The notes: a model not told the origin generated them from the sequence alone. Shown: positions 9,721 to 21,055, counted from the stretch's first letter. The stretch: 64,000 bases of DNA from Hermatobates lingyangjiaoensis (GCA_026182355.1 JAPFBL010001617.1:9115001-9179000); one strand, 5' to 3'. Numbers and translations are program-made.

Positions 9721-9889
9721 CCATTATTCTAGATGAATTTTCAGTTTGTATAGTTTTCTGGTAACTGGAATTTAATAAAACTTTTTTTAGAATTGCTAAT
9801 TTTATGTTCAATTTGTTCAACATTCCAGTGTACTGCAATGATACTTTTAGAGTTGAGAAAACATTTTCTGAAATCATAAAATGGACCAT

Positions 9890-10560
9890 ATTGCTCTTTC
9901 TTGTTAATGTAATTTTAAAAGAAAATCCTCAACTCATCCCTCATATAAAGTGCTCTTTTTAAGTTTGATTCCATTCTGATCAGACAAACGTGTATTTTCC
10001 TCACAAGCTTTCTGGTTGAATCATAAGTCAGCATTTTTACTATTTAGTAAAATATTTTTGTATTTTTGGTTATTTTAATAATCTGATAATTTTTTTACTT
10101 AAACGCTTCTGTCACTTACATGATAATGCCAAAATTTCAAGACTCTAGAGCTAATGGTTTGAGAGAAAAAGATGTCAAAAAATACATTTTTGCCAGCAAA
10201 GTGAATTTCTTACCATGAAATTTTGCACCCAACCAATTAGGCGCATTTGCACTATAAGGCCTATTATTCTGTAAAATATGAATTTGATCTATCAACATTA
10301 TAGACTGTAGAATACCCACAATCTTTAGAATACACATCCACTACCCACCTGCCTACCCACCCACGCAGCCTCCCACTCACACAAGCATACAAACACATGC
10401 ACGCACACAACACACACACACACACACACACAGGCATTATCGAAAAAAACATCAGAAAAATATTTTGGGGACTTCAAAATATGTAAATCCATCAAAATCG
10501 AGAGATCCAATTTTTCATGCTGACAATACTTTATTATAGAAAAGTAAAAATATAAATAGT
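9890..10560 (-). repeat. Interspersed repeat family R, minus copy
   Basis: This is the reverse complement of the family at 11340-12245. It includes 'gataatgccaaaatttcaag' at about 10121, the CCCACC/CACACA tract at 10340-10430 and the 'atcgaaaaaaacatcagaaa' block. The CA run is about 26 bases here, so the tract should be length-polymorphic. Confidence 0.75.
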
Positions 10561-10889
10561 ATACTAATTTGTTTGCTTTAAAAACATGAAGTATAAAATA
10601 AAATTGGAGTATAGAAATATATATATTTAAAGTTTTTATTAAGGAAACACGGTTTGGGTTAGTGATGTTCAAGAGCTCCCTGTTCATTATTTACGCGTCC
10701 TAAACTCGGTTTCAAGCTGAACACAAAGTAGCTCCAGATGGGATCTCATACTTCAGAAAATTTATTCCACCACTCAACAGGTTTTTAACTTTTAATGACA
10801 ACCTTAAATATATCACTTCTCTTCCATAAATATATAATTTTACTTTTTGGTCATATTCTTTGAACATTATTTACTTTCAAATTAAAAAA

Positions 10890-11335
10890 AAAATATGGAG
10901 TGGCGTACACTCGAATTTAAAATACGTAAATAAAATATCAAACTCGTTAACGAACTGCTGTTTTGTTTTATTTAATGTTACTGTACATACATTATAGTCA
11001 ATAACTATTTCTTTAAATACGGCTATAATCATTTTATTAATTATAAAAAATGTGAAATAATTGCTCTATCTGATATGTTAATAAAATTATTAAACTGAGG
11101 GTCTGAATCTCATCGGTTTAGGATATGCCTAATACTAATACATAGCCATGGCTATGCCTGCCATACTGTACATCCCACTGTTGTAACTAAATTCTACTTC
11201 ATACTTTTAAGTTCATACATGTACATAGAAAAGTATACCTCACTTCTGTAATTTTAGGTATTATTTGACAAAAATCCTTATCTTCTCCAATCCGAATGAC
11301 TCGGATTCAGATATAATAGGATCAAAGGTATATAT
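10890..11335 (-). repeat. Interspersed repeat family J, minus fragment
   Basis: It contains the family landmark 'attaaactgagggtctgaat' (about 11090) and 'ccaatccgaatgactcggat' (about 11288). Both recur at 21490-21540, and the first also in reverse at 61840. It abuts a plus-strand R copy directly. Confidence 0.6.
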
Positions 11336-11339
11336 CTTA

Positions 11340-11451
11340 CTTTACTACTGTATAAGCAAAGTATTGTGATCGTGATCGTGATCTCAACATTGTGACGGAA
11401 TTACATGTTTTCAGGTCCCAGAACTCGTTTTAAGAAGTTTTTTCGATGATG

Positions 11452-11493
<42 letters not shown>

Positions 11494-12245
11494 GTGGGTG
11501 GGATGGTCAGTGGGTTGGTTGGTTGATGGGTGGCTGGTGGGTGGGTGGTGAGTGGGTGGGTAGGTGGTGTGTGTATATAAATGTGTGTGTGTGTGTGTGG
11601 TTGGGTGAGTATGTATCCAAAGTTTGTGACCACGCTACAATCCAGAATCTTTTATTGATCAAGTTGATATTTTATACGAAAATGGGCATCATAGTGTAGA
11701 GATCCCTATTGTTTGAGAGCAATTATGCATGATGGGAAAGTCACTTTTTTTTACCAAAAACCTGTATTTAGACATTTTTTTTTCTTCTAAAGTACTAGAA
11801 TCTTGATATTTTGTGATTATCTTCGAGTCTACAAAAGCAATAAAATAAAAATATATTCAGATTTTTAAAAGAAGGAGAAATATTTGTTTCAATAAAATGT
11901 AATAATTTTAACTTATAATTCAATCTGAAAGATTGTGAGAGCGTACAAGGCATACCGTTTAAAGGGATCAAAATGAAACTATATCTAAAAATAGAACATT
12001 CTGAGGAGGATGACTTGAGATAATTTTTTTCAAAATTACATTCACCAGAGGGGCGTTACAGTACATTTTGTATTTCCAGAAAATGGTTCTTGACGCTAAA
12101 CGGCTCATTAGAAAACCATAAAAAAATTTCAAAAAATTGAATAAAAAATTAACAATTCACAAAAAAATGCTCGTAATTTCAATTATGAAAAGAGCAATAA
12201 CGCTATAAAAACTGATTGTTTATCCTAGAGTAACGGATCACCTGC
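11340..12245 (+). repeat. Interspersed repeat family R, longest copy
   Basis: It starts with the palindromic 'actttactactgtataagcaaagt' region, as do copies at 30495 and 58395. A (GT)n run follows at 11455-11490, then a long GGTGGGTGG tract to about 11575 and a second (GT)n. The remainder is AT-rich, ending near 'cggatcacctgctata'. No transposase or RT is encoded. Copies at 51130 and 58395 keep the same internal order, so the GT/GGGTGG tract is part of the element and not a later insertion. Confidence 0.75.
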
Positions 12246-12403
12246 TATACTTGTCGAGTTCATTGATATTATTTACATTGACTTAAAAACTTTTTGAGTG
12301 AATCCACTGAAATAAAATTGATGTTTATTTTTTATTTTAGTTAATAAGTGCATCGTCTACTAGGACATTAGCACTGTCTGGTTTTGTTCGATTCTTTAGT
12401 TCC

Positions 12404-13205
12404 TCATATTTTGTTGTTTAGCTTTATTTCCTTTAGGAATGATGTCACTTCACTGGAATATTTATTATCAGGGGCTAGTGCTATTATCAATGTTGATGGC
12501 ATACCCGTAGACATCCTTTCTTCCTCTAATTGTGGGCATTCTTCAATTAAATGGGCCACCGTCAACATTCCTTTACATTTTGGGCATGAGGGTCTTTGTT
12601 CTTTGGATAACAGGTATGTATGGCTCACATGTGACCAATACGTAGGTAGTTTAATATCACATTCTTTTCTCGATTTCCTGTACCAGTGTTTATTGTTGTC
12701 ACAATTGATCCCATTATTTTCCGAAGTTCAGTGGTTTCTTTATTCCATTCGGTTTTCCACCCTGTCCATATTACTTTTATAATGTTCTTTCTGATGTCAT
12801 TCGGCCTCACAGCTATTATATTTCTAGTTTCTCTGTTAGTTGCTTCCTTTGCAGCTCTGTCTGCTTTATCATTTCCTTCAATACCGACATGACTTGGTAT
12901 CCAGGCAAATGACACCTGCTTTTTCCTAATATTAAGGTCATGGAGGTATTCAAACATCTTAATAATTATAGGATCTTTTAAATTTTGTTCTTCTAGGGCT
13001 GTCAATGCCGACCTGGAATCTGAAAGAATCAAATACTTTAATTCTGATTCTGTATGGCAATAATTGATGGCTTTGTATAAGGCTATTAGTTCGGCTGTAT
13101 AAACATTGGTTACAGGAGGCAGGGCCTATGACTCTGTGAGTTGTCTGCAAATATCACACAGCCCACTCCAGCTGGGGTGTGAGATCCATCTGTATATATG
13201 TGCTT
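12404..13205 (-). pseudogene. LINE RNase H and zinc-knuckle region
   Basis: Going down the minus strand from about 13205, the reading contains YTDGSHTPAGVGCVIF (first acidic residue) and TAELIALYKAINYC (glutamate). LILSDSRSALTALEEQN (second aspartate) and WIPSHVGIEGNDKADRAAKE (histidine and final aspartate) follow. All RNase H catalytic positions are visible. One frameshift near 13120 splits the domain. A downstream frame (12628-12404) gives CPKCKGMLTVAHLIEECPQL, the C-terminal CCHC knuckle of these elements. Confidence 0.82.
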
Positions 13206-13212
13206 ATATTCT

Positions 13213-14240
13213 CTATTTATTTAGCAACGCTTTGAACAGATCTTTATAAACATGCGATGAAGTGTCAAATTTCGGATATCTAAATTTATATTCACCTTTG
13301 GTAAGTGCCAGGAAGTGATTTGAATCTTCACAAGGAAGAACCTTCACTTTTTTGATGGCGAATTTCTTCATCAGTTCTGTTCCTCTGATATTTAATGGTC
13401 GAGTACGGGTCTGAAGACGAGAATAGTGGTCTAATTCATTCTCGTTTAAGAAATCGCTATGGAGACAGTAGTTAGTATTTGATCTTAGACCTTCAACATA
13501 TGTAACCGTTAGCATATCTCATCAGTATTTTTGAGGCATAATCCCTGCTAAAATATACAGTGATTTGGATGGGCTCGTTCTGAAAGCCATCCTTATTGCA
13601 TCCTGCATTTGGTTTCCCATATACTGTATGTTTTCCCCACTTATAAATAGGCATAAATCGTCAACAAAGAGAAACTTCTTTATTTTTGTCCTTCCTTTTA
13701 CTACTATAAAAGAGCTCTTTTATGGTAGTGCTAGACGTAGTCCTTGTGCAATAAGAGAGTCCAAAGGTTTCAGCCAGGATAATCGACTTCCATAGTCGAT
13801 CCTCGATCTAATCATTGAGTTCACTACTTGGATTAACCAGCCTTGGTCTGCACCCCACTTAATGTTGGAGAGCACTTTTAAAAGATTGAGTGATTTTTAC
13901 TTTCAGCAACTAATGTGTTGATGTGGGTACGCCATCTTAAACGTGTGTCTAGTACTAAACCCAAGAAACGATGTGCTTGTTTATATTCAATTCTTGATTC
14001 GCCTATAAACAAACTTGGTACAGAATGTGGTTTTCGTTTTCTACAAAAGCGCATGTAGTCTTAGATTCTGAAAAAATGAATCCAAGGGATAACAATATTT
14101 ATTGCATCCTGCATTTGGTTTCCCATATACTGTATGTTTTCCCCACTTATAAATAGGCATAAATCGTCAACAAAGAGAGACTTCTTTATTTTTGTCCTTC
14201 CTTTTACTGCTATAAAAGAGTTCTTTTATGGTAGTGCCCA
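13213..14240 (-). pseudogene. LINE reverse transcriptase, 3' half
   Basis: The minus-strand reading includes LFVDDLCLFISGENIQYMGN, the catalytic motif C with DD, twice (see the duplication entry). It is followed by RFLGLVLDTRLRWRTHINTL and RIDYGSRLSWLKPLDSLIAQ, which are typical of the RT C-terminal segment, then RMAFRTSPSKSLYILAG. The last stretch (13515-13213) is an open 100-codon frame. Multiple frameshifts make it a clear pseudogene. Confidence 0.8.
13598..14237. repeat. Direct duplication of the RT motif C segment
   Basis: About 135 bp at 13598-13733 recur in the same orientation at 14103-14237 with only a few substitutions. Both contain 'gcatcctgcatttggtttcc' and 'ataaatcgtcaacaaagag'. 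The first copy sits between the LIAQGLRLA and FRTSPSKSL parts, where intact elements of this type have no motif C. The 13.6-kb copy is therefore the inserted one. Confidence 0.75.
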
Positions 14241-14548
14241 GTTTGTGGATGCCAGTGGTCTACAGTACAAATAGAATTTCTCAGTATGTGCCCTCTCTTC
14301 AACATTCGCCCTAATGGTTTGACATTAAAATTGCCCTTACTTAGGCTATATCTCCTCTGTTTTGGGGTAATATAGTTGCTTATGGGTTTGTAATGTCACT
14401 TACCATAACCTAAGAGGCATAACACTTTCGAAGTATATGCTTCTCAGAAAACTCATACCTTTCCAAACTGGCTTCTACTGAGAAATTCTATCTGTACTGT
14501 AGACCCTGGCATCCACAATCTGGGCACTACCATAAAAGAACTCTTTTC
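14215..14548. repeat. Inverted repeat around a short unknown insert
   Basis: 'aaagagttcttttatggtag' (14215) continues through 'gtggatgcca' and 'ctacagtac' to about 14285. It is mirrored at about 14470-14548. The loop has no recognised coding sequence. The arm shares the first about 25 bp with the LINE segment, so the structure probably arose at this locus by template switching or foldback insertion. Confidence 0.65.
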
Positions 14549-14572
14549 TATTTTGTCTTCTTCCCCCTCTAC

Positions 14573-15087
14573 CTCTAGCATCTTCCCCAAACCCCCTCGC
14601 CTGTCCTATAGACGTCCTTCCAACCTTGGTAATCTTTTCTCACATAGAAATCTGACTCCTACGAGTGATAATCACCTGCCTAAGGGAGCTCAATTATGTA
14701 GACGCTGAGGTTGTCTCACTTGTTCCATCCTTAATCCACAATCCCCACAATACAAATCACCCTGTTCCTGACGGATGCTCTTATACCTCCAAAAACTGTG
14801 TTTACCGTTTGGAGTGTACCAAGTGTGATGCGTTCTACGTAGATTTGGCTTCTAGCAAGCTTAGCCTCCGTATGAACGGTCATAGAGATTCCGTCAACAA
14901 ACACTCCGATCAACCTGTCACCATCTATGGCAACAACAATGGACTCTCCTTCAATGATTGCTTTAGAGTGCAGGTATTACAACAAGTTCCCCCAGAGAGT
15001 AAAACGGTCACTTTACAAGCATCCGAGAAGGCACATATCTGGTTTTTGAATGCGCGTTGTAAACCAGGTCTAAACTTAAAAAGATGA
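14573..15087 (+). pseudogene. PLE zinc finger and GIY-YIG endonuclease
   Basis: An upstream frame reads SYRRPSNLGNLFSH and then QLCRR, a stop, GCLTC. This is the linker and C..C..C cluster that precedes the nuclease in many Penelope-like elements. After a frameshift, the frame ending at 15087 gives CVYRLECTKCDAFYVDLASS, LSLRMNGHRDS and SEKAHIWFLNARCKPGLNLK. The YVG triad is altered to YVD; the arginine and histidine positions remain. One stop and one frameshift indicate a pseudogene. Confidence 0.78.
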
Positions 15088-15490
15088 GGCTGTTTCAAAT
15101 GGTTAGAGGTTTTATTTATTTATTTATACTATTTTACTTTTTACTATTTTGTATTAATATATTCTTTATTATGATTATTTTTATTATCTTTTTTTTAAAG
15201 TATTATTTATACAACTTTACTTTATTCTAATCATCCTCATTATTATTATTATTTAAATATTTATTATTTATATTCCTGGATTTTCTTTATTTTCAGTTAT
15301 TTTACCTTTAATTTTCTTCATTATTATTTTTTAAGTTTTTATTATATATATTTCCTCATTTTCTTCATTATCACTTTCTATTTCATAGCTCTTCTCTTCT
15401 TCTTAGTTAATTTTTCATACTTGACTTGAACGTGTGACAACACTGTTGGTCTCCAACCTTCGCTTCGCAAGTGTGCTTGGTGTCCCTATC

Positions 15491-15530
15491 TCAACTCTCC
15501 TGATGATGGTTCAACCGGAAATTTGAGACA
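15491..15530 (+). ncRNA. Hammerhead ribozyme candidate, family 5
   Basis: TCTC (15496-15499) pairs with GAGA (15525-15528) as stem I. The box CTGATGA is at 15500-15506. Stem II is TGG/CCG around TTCAA, closed by a wobble, and GAAA is at 15518-15521. Stem III is minimal. It lies at the 3' end of the PLE fragment in the same orientation as the coding remnant, as expected for a pseudo-LTR ribozyme. Confidence 0.65.
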
Positions 15531-15577
15531 GTAAGTGTGTTTGTTTCTTTGTTCTATGTCTGTGGTTTACTTTGAAA

Positions 15578-15578
15578 C

Positions 15579-15621
<43 letters not shown>

Positions 15622-15735
15622 TACATATATACAAAACTAAAGGTTATCGGGACTCGGTCAGTCCTTTAAACTTTAGTTTTGTTCCCATTCCACTGTCGAT
15701 ACTTTTATCAATCTATATATATATATATATATATA
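15578..15735. repeat. (TA)n array plus family-B hairpin
   Basis: A TA run at 15578-15617 is followed by arms 'acaaaactaaaggttatcgg' and 'aaactttagttttgttccc', and then a second TA run. It is the same hairpin family as at 4780. Confidence 0.75.
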
Positions 15736-15739
15736 TACC

Positions 15740-16252
15740 GTTCATTGAGTTTATTATGAGCTCCTTATACATACAAGAGTTAAGGCAAAGTTATTTATTT
15801 CAGATTTAATAATGTTTCTATTTTGTCAGAAAAATAGCAGAAAAGTGTAAGAAAAATGTCAGTTTCACCGAATTAAGAAAGAAGTAGATTAACATTATTA
15901 TCCCTTTTGTAATATAGAACAAAAGAGTACATTTTCAATACTTAAATATTACCCAAAGACAATTGATATGTTTATTATGGGGTTCATAAACACATCACTA
16001 TATTTAACTATATTTAACATTAGATTTTGTTCTAAGGTACAACACGCAGTTTGATTATTCAAATACTTTGTTCGACAACTATCCATCATGCCATTAAATG
16101 TATCATAAAATATAGGTTTTGATTTGGGTTAATTTTTTACATTTGAGAATTTTATTCTTTTAACATATATTAACTCACTGAAACATTTCAAATTTGTTTA
16201 ATGAACCTCTAAATAATAGTTTTATTTTACTTACACATTTTCTAAGTCAGTA
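15740..16252. other. No gene recognised
   Basis: AT-rich, stops in all frames. 15770-15880 has weak similarity to the left edge of the window. Confidence 0.35.
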
Positions 16253-16920
16253 TCTATACAAATAAAAGAAAGGTTTTGTCTGTACATTCCTTGGAACTGA
16301 GTCATTTCAAGTTTTCTTTACGTTCATACATTACATTATACAGTTTGTCTGCAAAATTTTGTCAGAAGTAAACTCAACCATCATAAGACAGCAAGCTGAA
16401 ACTTTGATAGTAGAATTGTGTATGTCTAACTTAAAATGTAGGTTCTAAATTTATTGGAAATTCAACATTGAAACGAAGTTATGGATGTTTAAAGCAAAAA
16501 CTTTTGTTACAAGTAAACACAGCCACCGTGAAACATAGACAGCTAAAACTCTGTGTTCGTCCTCTGCACAGATACGCCATAGAGGCGGATTACAATGTCC
16601 CGTCAGCATTTGCTTCATAATGACGGTAACTAAGTCACAAGGGGAAACTCTATCTCCCGCAGGAATTGAAGTGAGTGAGACCAAGTTTTCTCACATGGTC
16701 AACTGTAGTCTGCTTGCCCAAGAGTCAGAGGTTCCAACTCGTTGTTCTTCCTTGAACCTGAAGGACAAATGTGGTGTATACAGAGGCATTTGTTTAACAC
16801 TGTACTAATAATTATATTTTCTACTATTCTATAATTTCTAATGATATTTTGGAATTCATCTATCATAGTTACAGTTTTTACCAGGAATTTTTGATTCCAT
16901 CAAAGACGGGCACGTTTAAT
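16253..16920 (+). mobile_element. Helitron family A, internally deleted copy
   Basis: It starts TCTATACAAATAAAAG after an A, the usual insect Helitron 5' end. It shares 'ttttgtctgtacatt' and the repeated 'caagtaaactcagccacc'-type blocks with the copies at 27979 and 59096. A helicase tail lies at about 16610-16765, and the 3' end has 'ccatcaaagacggg'. The final CTAG is mutated, so the end coordinate is approximate. Confidence 0.78.
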
Positions 16921-16969
16921 GAAATGTACATAAATCTAACTAGTACAGCAGGTTCCATTATTCCAAGAC

Positions 16970-17700
16970 AAAGTTTCGGTCTTTATAGCTATATTGCTGT
17001 TTTTGTGAGTCCAAATTTTGGGAAATAATATTAATAAATTGTTAATTTTAGGTATGATTTTTCGAGGAGAGTTCGTTGTTCCATTGAGAGCCGTTTAGCG
17101 TTAAAAAACCATTTTCTGAATACAAAAATGCGGGATAATGCCTCTGTTAGTTAATGTAATTTTGAAAGAATATTCCTCAACTCATCTGCACATTTTTAGG
17201 TATATTTTTAGGTATAATTTCATCTTGATCTGTCAAACAGCAAGCCTTGTATCTTCATCACAAAACTATTAGATTCATTCATAATTCATAAATTTTACAT
17301 TTTATTGAACAAAAAATGTTTTGAAATATTTTAAAAAGCTGAGGGTTTTTGCACTTACTATATCTGCAATTTTGATGATAATGCCAACATTTCAAGAGCC
17401 TGGAGTTAGTAGGTTAGGAGAAAAAAAAGTTATCTAAAAACACATTTTCGCAAAAAAAGTGACTTTCTCGTCATGCAATATTGCACCCAACAATGGGGTA
17501 CATTTGAACTATAAGAGACATTTTTGTGTAAAATATGAATCTGGTAGATCAAACATTGTGTACAGTTCCGTACCCATAAACTTTCGTATACACACCACAC
17601 CCACACTGACACAGATATCATTGAAAAAACACAAAAAAAGATTTTGGGGACCTCAAAACACATAAATCTATCGAAATTTCATTATCCATTTTTTTCTTGA
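16970..17700 (-). repeat. Interspersed repeat family R, minus copy
   Basis: Landmarks are 'ccgtttagcgttaaaaaacc' (about 17090), 'atgccaacatttcaagagcc' (about 17382) and the ACACCCACACTGACACAG remnant of the CA/CCCACC tract (about 17595). The tract is much shorter here, which suggests an older or contracted copy. Confidence 0.7.
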
Positions 17701-18395
17701 TCACTTTATTTTATTTATAGTGAATTAAAAAATTAATTTCACTGATCAATGTTATTATACAATATTTTTAATTATCAAGTAAAACGGATTCATTTTTAAA
17801 AGTCTTAGTTGTCTGAAGTTATTTTTAACTAATAGAAAATAAAGAACATCTTTTTTTTAAAAAAAATTGTCTTTTAAAATAATTTTTCTTTAAAGAAACA
17901 AATAATAAATTTACTTTTTCTTAGTTTTTATAAATCACTAAAAGCCTGTATGACAATAAATGTCAAAGTTTTATTTGAAAAAAATATCAAATGCGATAAA
18001 TAAATTGTTTACAGTAGATTTTCAGGTAATACCTTTAATTGAGTTATACAGTGAACTGTTTTGGTTCATTCATTTCCTGCTGACACAACTCTAGTAGTAG
18101 AATATTCCTAAATATTTAGGAATGTTCTATCCTTAATTAAACCAGCTCACTGTCGTAGTTCAGAAAGATTTTGGTTCATAATGGAAAGGTATAATTAATT
18201 TATATGTAATGATCCTGAGAGAGAACACTTGAATTGTACTCAGTGACTAGACGCATCGCACATAACTCTGGGTACCTCAAACCTTGCTTAACTTATCTTT
18301 CTACTGTTTCTTACTGCATATGTTATATCACTGCCTCTAATCCTTCACACATCTCAAATATAAGGAGGGAAGGGAAGGGATTACGAGGGTTACCG
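17701..18395 (-). other. Probable tailup 3'UTR and downstream flank
   Basis: This lies directly downstream of the tailup stop codon at 18396-18398. A possible AATAAA on the minus strand is at 17970-17975, but AT-rich DNA contains many of these. A near-perfect palindrome around 'ttcctaaatatttaggaa' (18105-18123) would form a hairpin in the transcript. No other gene was seen. Confidence 0.4.
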
Positions 18396-18545
18396 TTATG
18401 GGCTCGGAGCGTCATGATGCAAGGAGTCGTCGCTCTCCAGGTAGGTGACGTAGCTGTCTGTGGAATCCGGATGGGTCATGTCGGCTGAGCCCAGCCCTGT
18501 CTGGTCATGACTACCCATCTCTCCACCATAGATCCCACCGTGCAA
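18396..18545 (-). CDS. tup: Islet/tailup LIM-homeobox protein, terminal coding exon
   Basis: After a pyrimidine-rich acceptor (ttttgttccag, AG at 18547-18546) the minus strand encodes 49 residues beginning LHGGIYGGEMGSHDQTGLGS. It then gives MTHPDSTDSYVTYLESDDSL and ends HHDAPSP at the TAA stop (18398-18396). It starts in phase 0, matching the phase-0 donor of the exon at 39423. A serine/acidic tail after the Islet homeodomain is expected for this family, and the DSTDSYVTYLESDDS block looks like the conserved insect Islet C-terminus. The exon has clearly higher GC than its surroundings. The first residues after the splice come from phase matching, not from cDNA. Confidence 0.85.
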   Translation of the reverse strand: MHGGIYGGEMGSHDQTGLGSADMTHPDSTDSYVTYLESDDSLHHDAPSP

Positions 18546-18647
18546 CTGGAACAAAACTCAGGTTTTTCAAAATCAAGTCTTGGATCTGGTAATCAGAGTA
18601 CTTTAAGATTAAAAATTATATCGAAATTTACTCAAATGAATCCTACA

Positions 18648-19227
18648 TCTATATGAATTAAAGAAAAGTTCTGTTTGTACATTGCTTAGAACTGACTCAT
18701 CTCAAGTTATCTTACTATTACGTAAGATATACTGTTATCATACTGTTACGATAGTCGAGTGCTCCAAAAATGTGCAACGTAACACTACTCCGAATTCGTA
18801 CTCGGCACAGATGGTCATAGAGGTGAACATCATGACGGGGTGAGGTACTGGGGAGTCTGTGTACAAAGCATTGATTCCGAGCAACTATCCGTTTCATTTT
18901 AACGGTTGCGATTAATGTCAGCGTCTCCTTTGAATGACGGTAAATAAGTGGCAAGGGCAAACTCTATCTACGGCAGGAATTGAAGTTAGTGAGACCAAGG
19001 TTTCTCACATTATCAACTGTATGTTGCTTGTTCAAGACAGACGTCCAACTCTCTGTTACAATGAACCTGATGGACTGATAACTAATGTGGTTTATACAGA
19101 GGCATTTGCTTAACACTGTACTAATAATGATATTTTCTACTATTCTATAATTTCTAATATTTTGAAATACCACACATCATCTCTGAAGTTTTGCAAAATA
19201 CCCATCAAAGACGGGAACACCTGCTGG
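18648..19227 (+). mobile_element. Helitron family A, short copy
   Basis: It starts A|TCTATATGAATTAAAG and shares 'ttgtacattgcttagaactg' with other copies. A degenerate helicase tail is at 18900-19080. It ends near 'catcaaagacggg' with CTGG|T at 19224-19228, consistent with the CTRR rule. At 580 bp it is much shorter than the 1.2-1.4 kb copies, and it lies only about 100 bp from the tailup terminal exon. Confidence 0.75.
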
Positions 19228-21055
19228 TTATGATTATAAAATAGTACAATTTATTATTTTCAATTTTACTTGCCAACATTTATTTTACTAATAACAAGCA
19301 TTATTCCTTAGATTGTTTCAGGTTTCAATGTTCTAATATACATTTTTCTCTTCTCGCGCATTAAGAGATATAATATAATTATACTTTCTACCGAGAAGGA
19401 CTAAGGAATATTTCAGACAGTAATTCTTACGTGGTTAGGTGGATACAGGAAACACTGCTTTGTTCCTTAACATACTACTTTGTATAGCCATAATGCATCG
19501 ATTTTAATTAGGACGTTTATTTATACCCGTAAGAAATTAGATTTAGGAACTAATACTGTATGTAAAAGGAACTAGGTTAAAATCCTGTTTCCAATCTAGA
19601 TAATGATTCCTAATCCCCTCGACGACCCATGCAATCTTGTACTTACACTAAATAGACTTATTCAATGTATTAAGCCATTTTGAAGTTACTGCAATAATAC
19701 ATCTATCTATTCTTGCTGACTCAATGGATAGCAAGGATGTGTATGAAAAGATCTTTCTTCATCCAAAAAGTCCAAGGTAATTCTTTAAACTTTATTTTTT
19801 TGTTAACCAAATGAAACCATTACTGAGGAGAGGAGGAAACCCTCTCATTCTCCCAAGGATCATTCCAACTCATAATTGACATACCAATTGAGTTTTTCTT
19901 TTTGTAAATGAATCACGAATCATGAATCATGGAGCTTTTTTTAGTAATGGAAGTCAACGTCTTGAGGTTGGAGGAAAGTTTACACAGGAGAGTTTACATA
20001 TACAAAATCTACTATTAAGGAGAAATAACTCAACATCAGACAATTTAACTTCAAATTACCCTCTGGTGTAAATGGCGACTTTAAAACAAACAAACTTGTG
20101 GCTGCTGCGTCTTTGACGTGGACTAGTCAGGGATCGGGAAGATTAGCTAGAATTTGACCAGGAAGATTTGAAGGTGATATTGAATAGAATCTCCCTATTC
20201 GACTTTTTACAAAGGGCGAGGTCAAGTGCTAACTGTTTGAAAAAAGTATAGCAGAACAGTGGTAAACTTGGACCAATTTAATTGCCCACAGATTGACAAT
20301 TTGTTGTTTACCAATCCATTAGTGATAATGAGTGCCCCAATCATGACAATGGGTTGCCAAGAAATTTACTAATGTAAAGCTTAAGATGTTATGAACTGGT
20401 TCCTCTCTAATTATGCATCTATAATGTTGAAATATCCACCATTTCTGAAAAATATGAGCATTAATGACATTACTGTAAAGATATGTTGTATCTATGATAA
20501 TATTACACCGATTGTTGATAATATAAACAAATATGGAATGTTTCATGCAAAATAAAAATATGGCCATGGTAGATTTGTAATTACAAATTACACATATGCA
20601 AATTTGAGGGGATATAGCTTGGCACTGCAGGCACCTGAGACAAGGCTGAATTCAACGTTGACGTTTGTCGCCTTAATAACATTTACTCTCGGTAGAAGTC
20701 CACGTATTTATAGGTCTTTTCTGGTTGTCGTTAAATCCCAGTAAAGGGCCGATAGAATTTGTCTGATTGAAGTCCAGTGGGAGGGGAGAATTCCGTCACA
20801 TTTAAGGCCACATGGTTGTCACTTAGTTGAACCTTTGGCATCTGATGGCTAAATAATTCGTTCAAATCATCAATATAATATAGTAATCATAGTCCAGCCA
20901 CCAAGAGTGCAGCGAGGCGTACATTTAAATATGTATCTAAGGACTTTACCCTCTTCCAAGCCTTCTTCTGTAGAATCTTGTCTGGAGCATGTCTATGGTT
21001 CAGTCTGCTGTTCTGGCTATTGGCATAGTCATGTTCTTATGACATGACTCTACAG
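19228..21055. other. Unique intron sequence, no gene recognised
   Basis: No coding domain or repeat was recognised. About 20600-20950 is less AT-rich and non-repetitive, contains an E-box-like CACCTG (about 20630), and could be a conserved non-coding element. 'ttctgtagaatc' (20968) and 'gactctacagaag' (21046) form a loose hairpin. Confidence 0.35.

Larger units (their letters stand above)
12318..14240 (-). mobile_element. Degenerate LINE with RNase H domain (I-like clade)
   Basis: On the minus strand the order is RT motif C, RT C-terminal region, RNase H and a CCHC-type zinc knuckle, ending in an A-rich tail near 12318-12345. RNase H downstream of RT is typical of I-clade and related non-LTR retrotransposons. 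The 5' part with the endonuclease is missing. Several frameshifts and stops interrupt it, and one RT segment is duplicated. Confidence 0.82.
14555..15545 (+). mobile_element. PLE fragment with endonuclease and 3' ribozyme
   Basis: The layout on the plus strand is a proline-rich linker with a zinc-binding cluster (14600-14760), the GIY-YIG domain (to the stop at 15087), an AT-rich 3'UTR and a hammerhead core at 15491-15530. A (TA)n array follows. The reverse transcriptase is missing, so the element is 5'-truncated. Confidence 0.78.

Noticed and set aside
9677..9889. PLE-like C-terminal peptide (LNKLNIKLAILKKV...SSRI)
   Set aside because: The resemblance to the LRILEAILI...LNIQ...SSRI end of the PLE nuclease is too weak and overlaps a family J fragment.
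10264..11700. Cysteine/valine, glycine/tryptophan and proline/histidine-rich frames
   Set aside because: They are translations of the GT/CA and GGGTGG/CCCACC simple repeats in family R.
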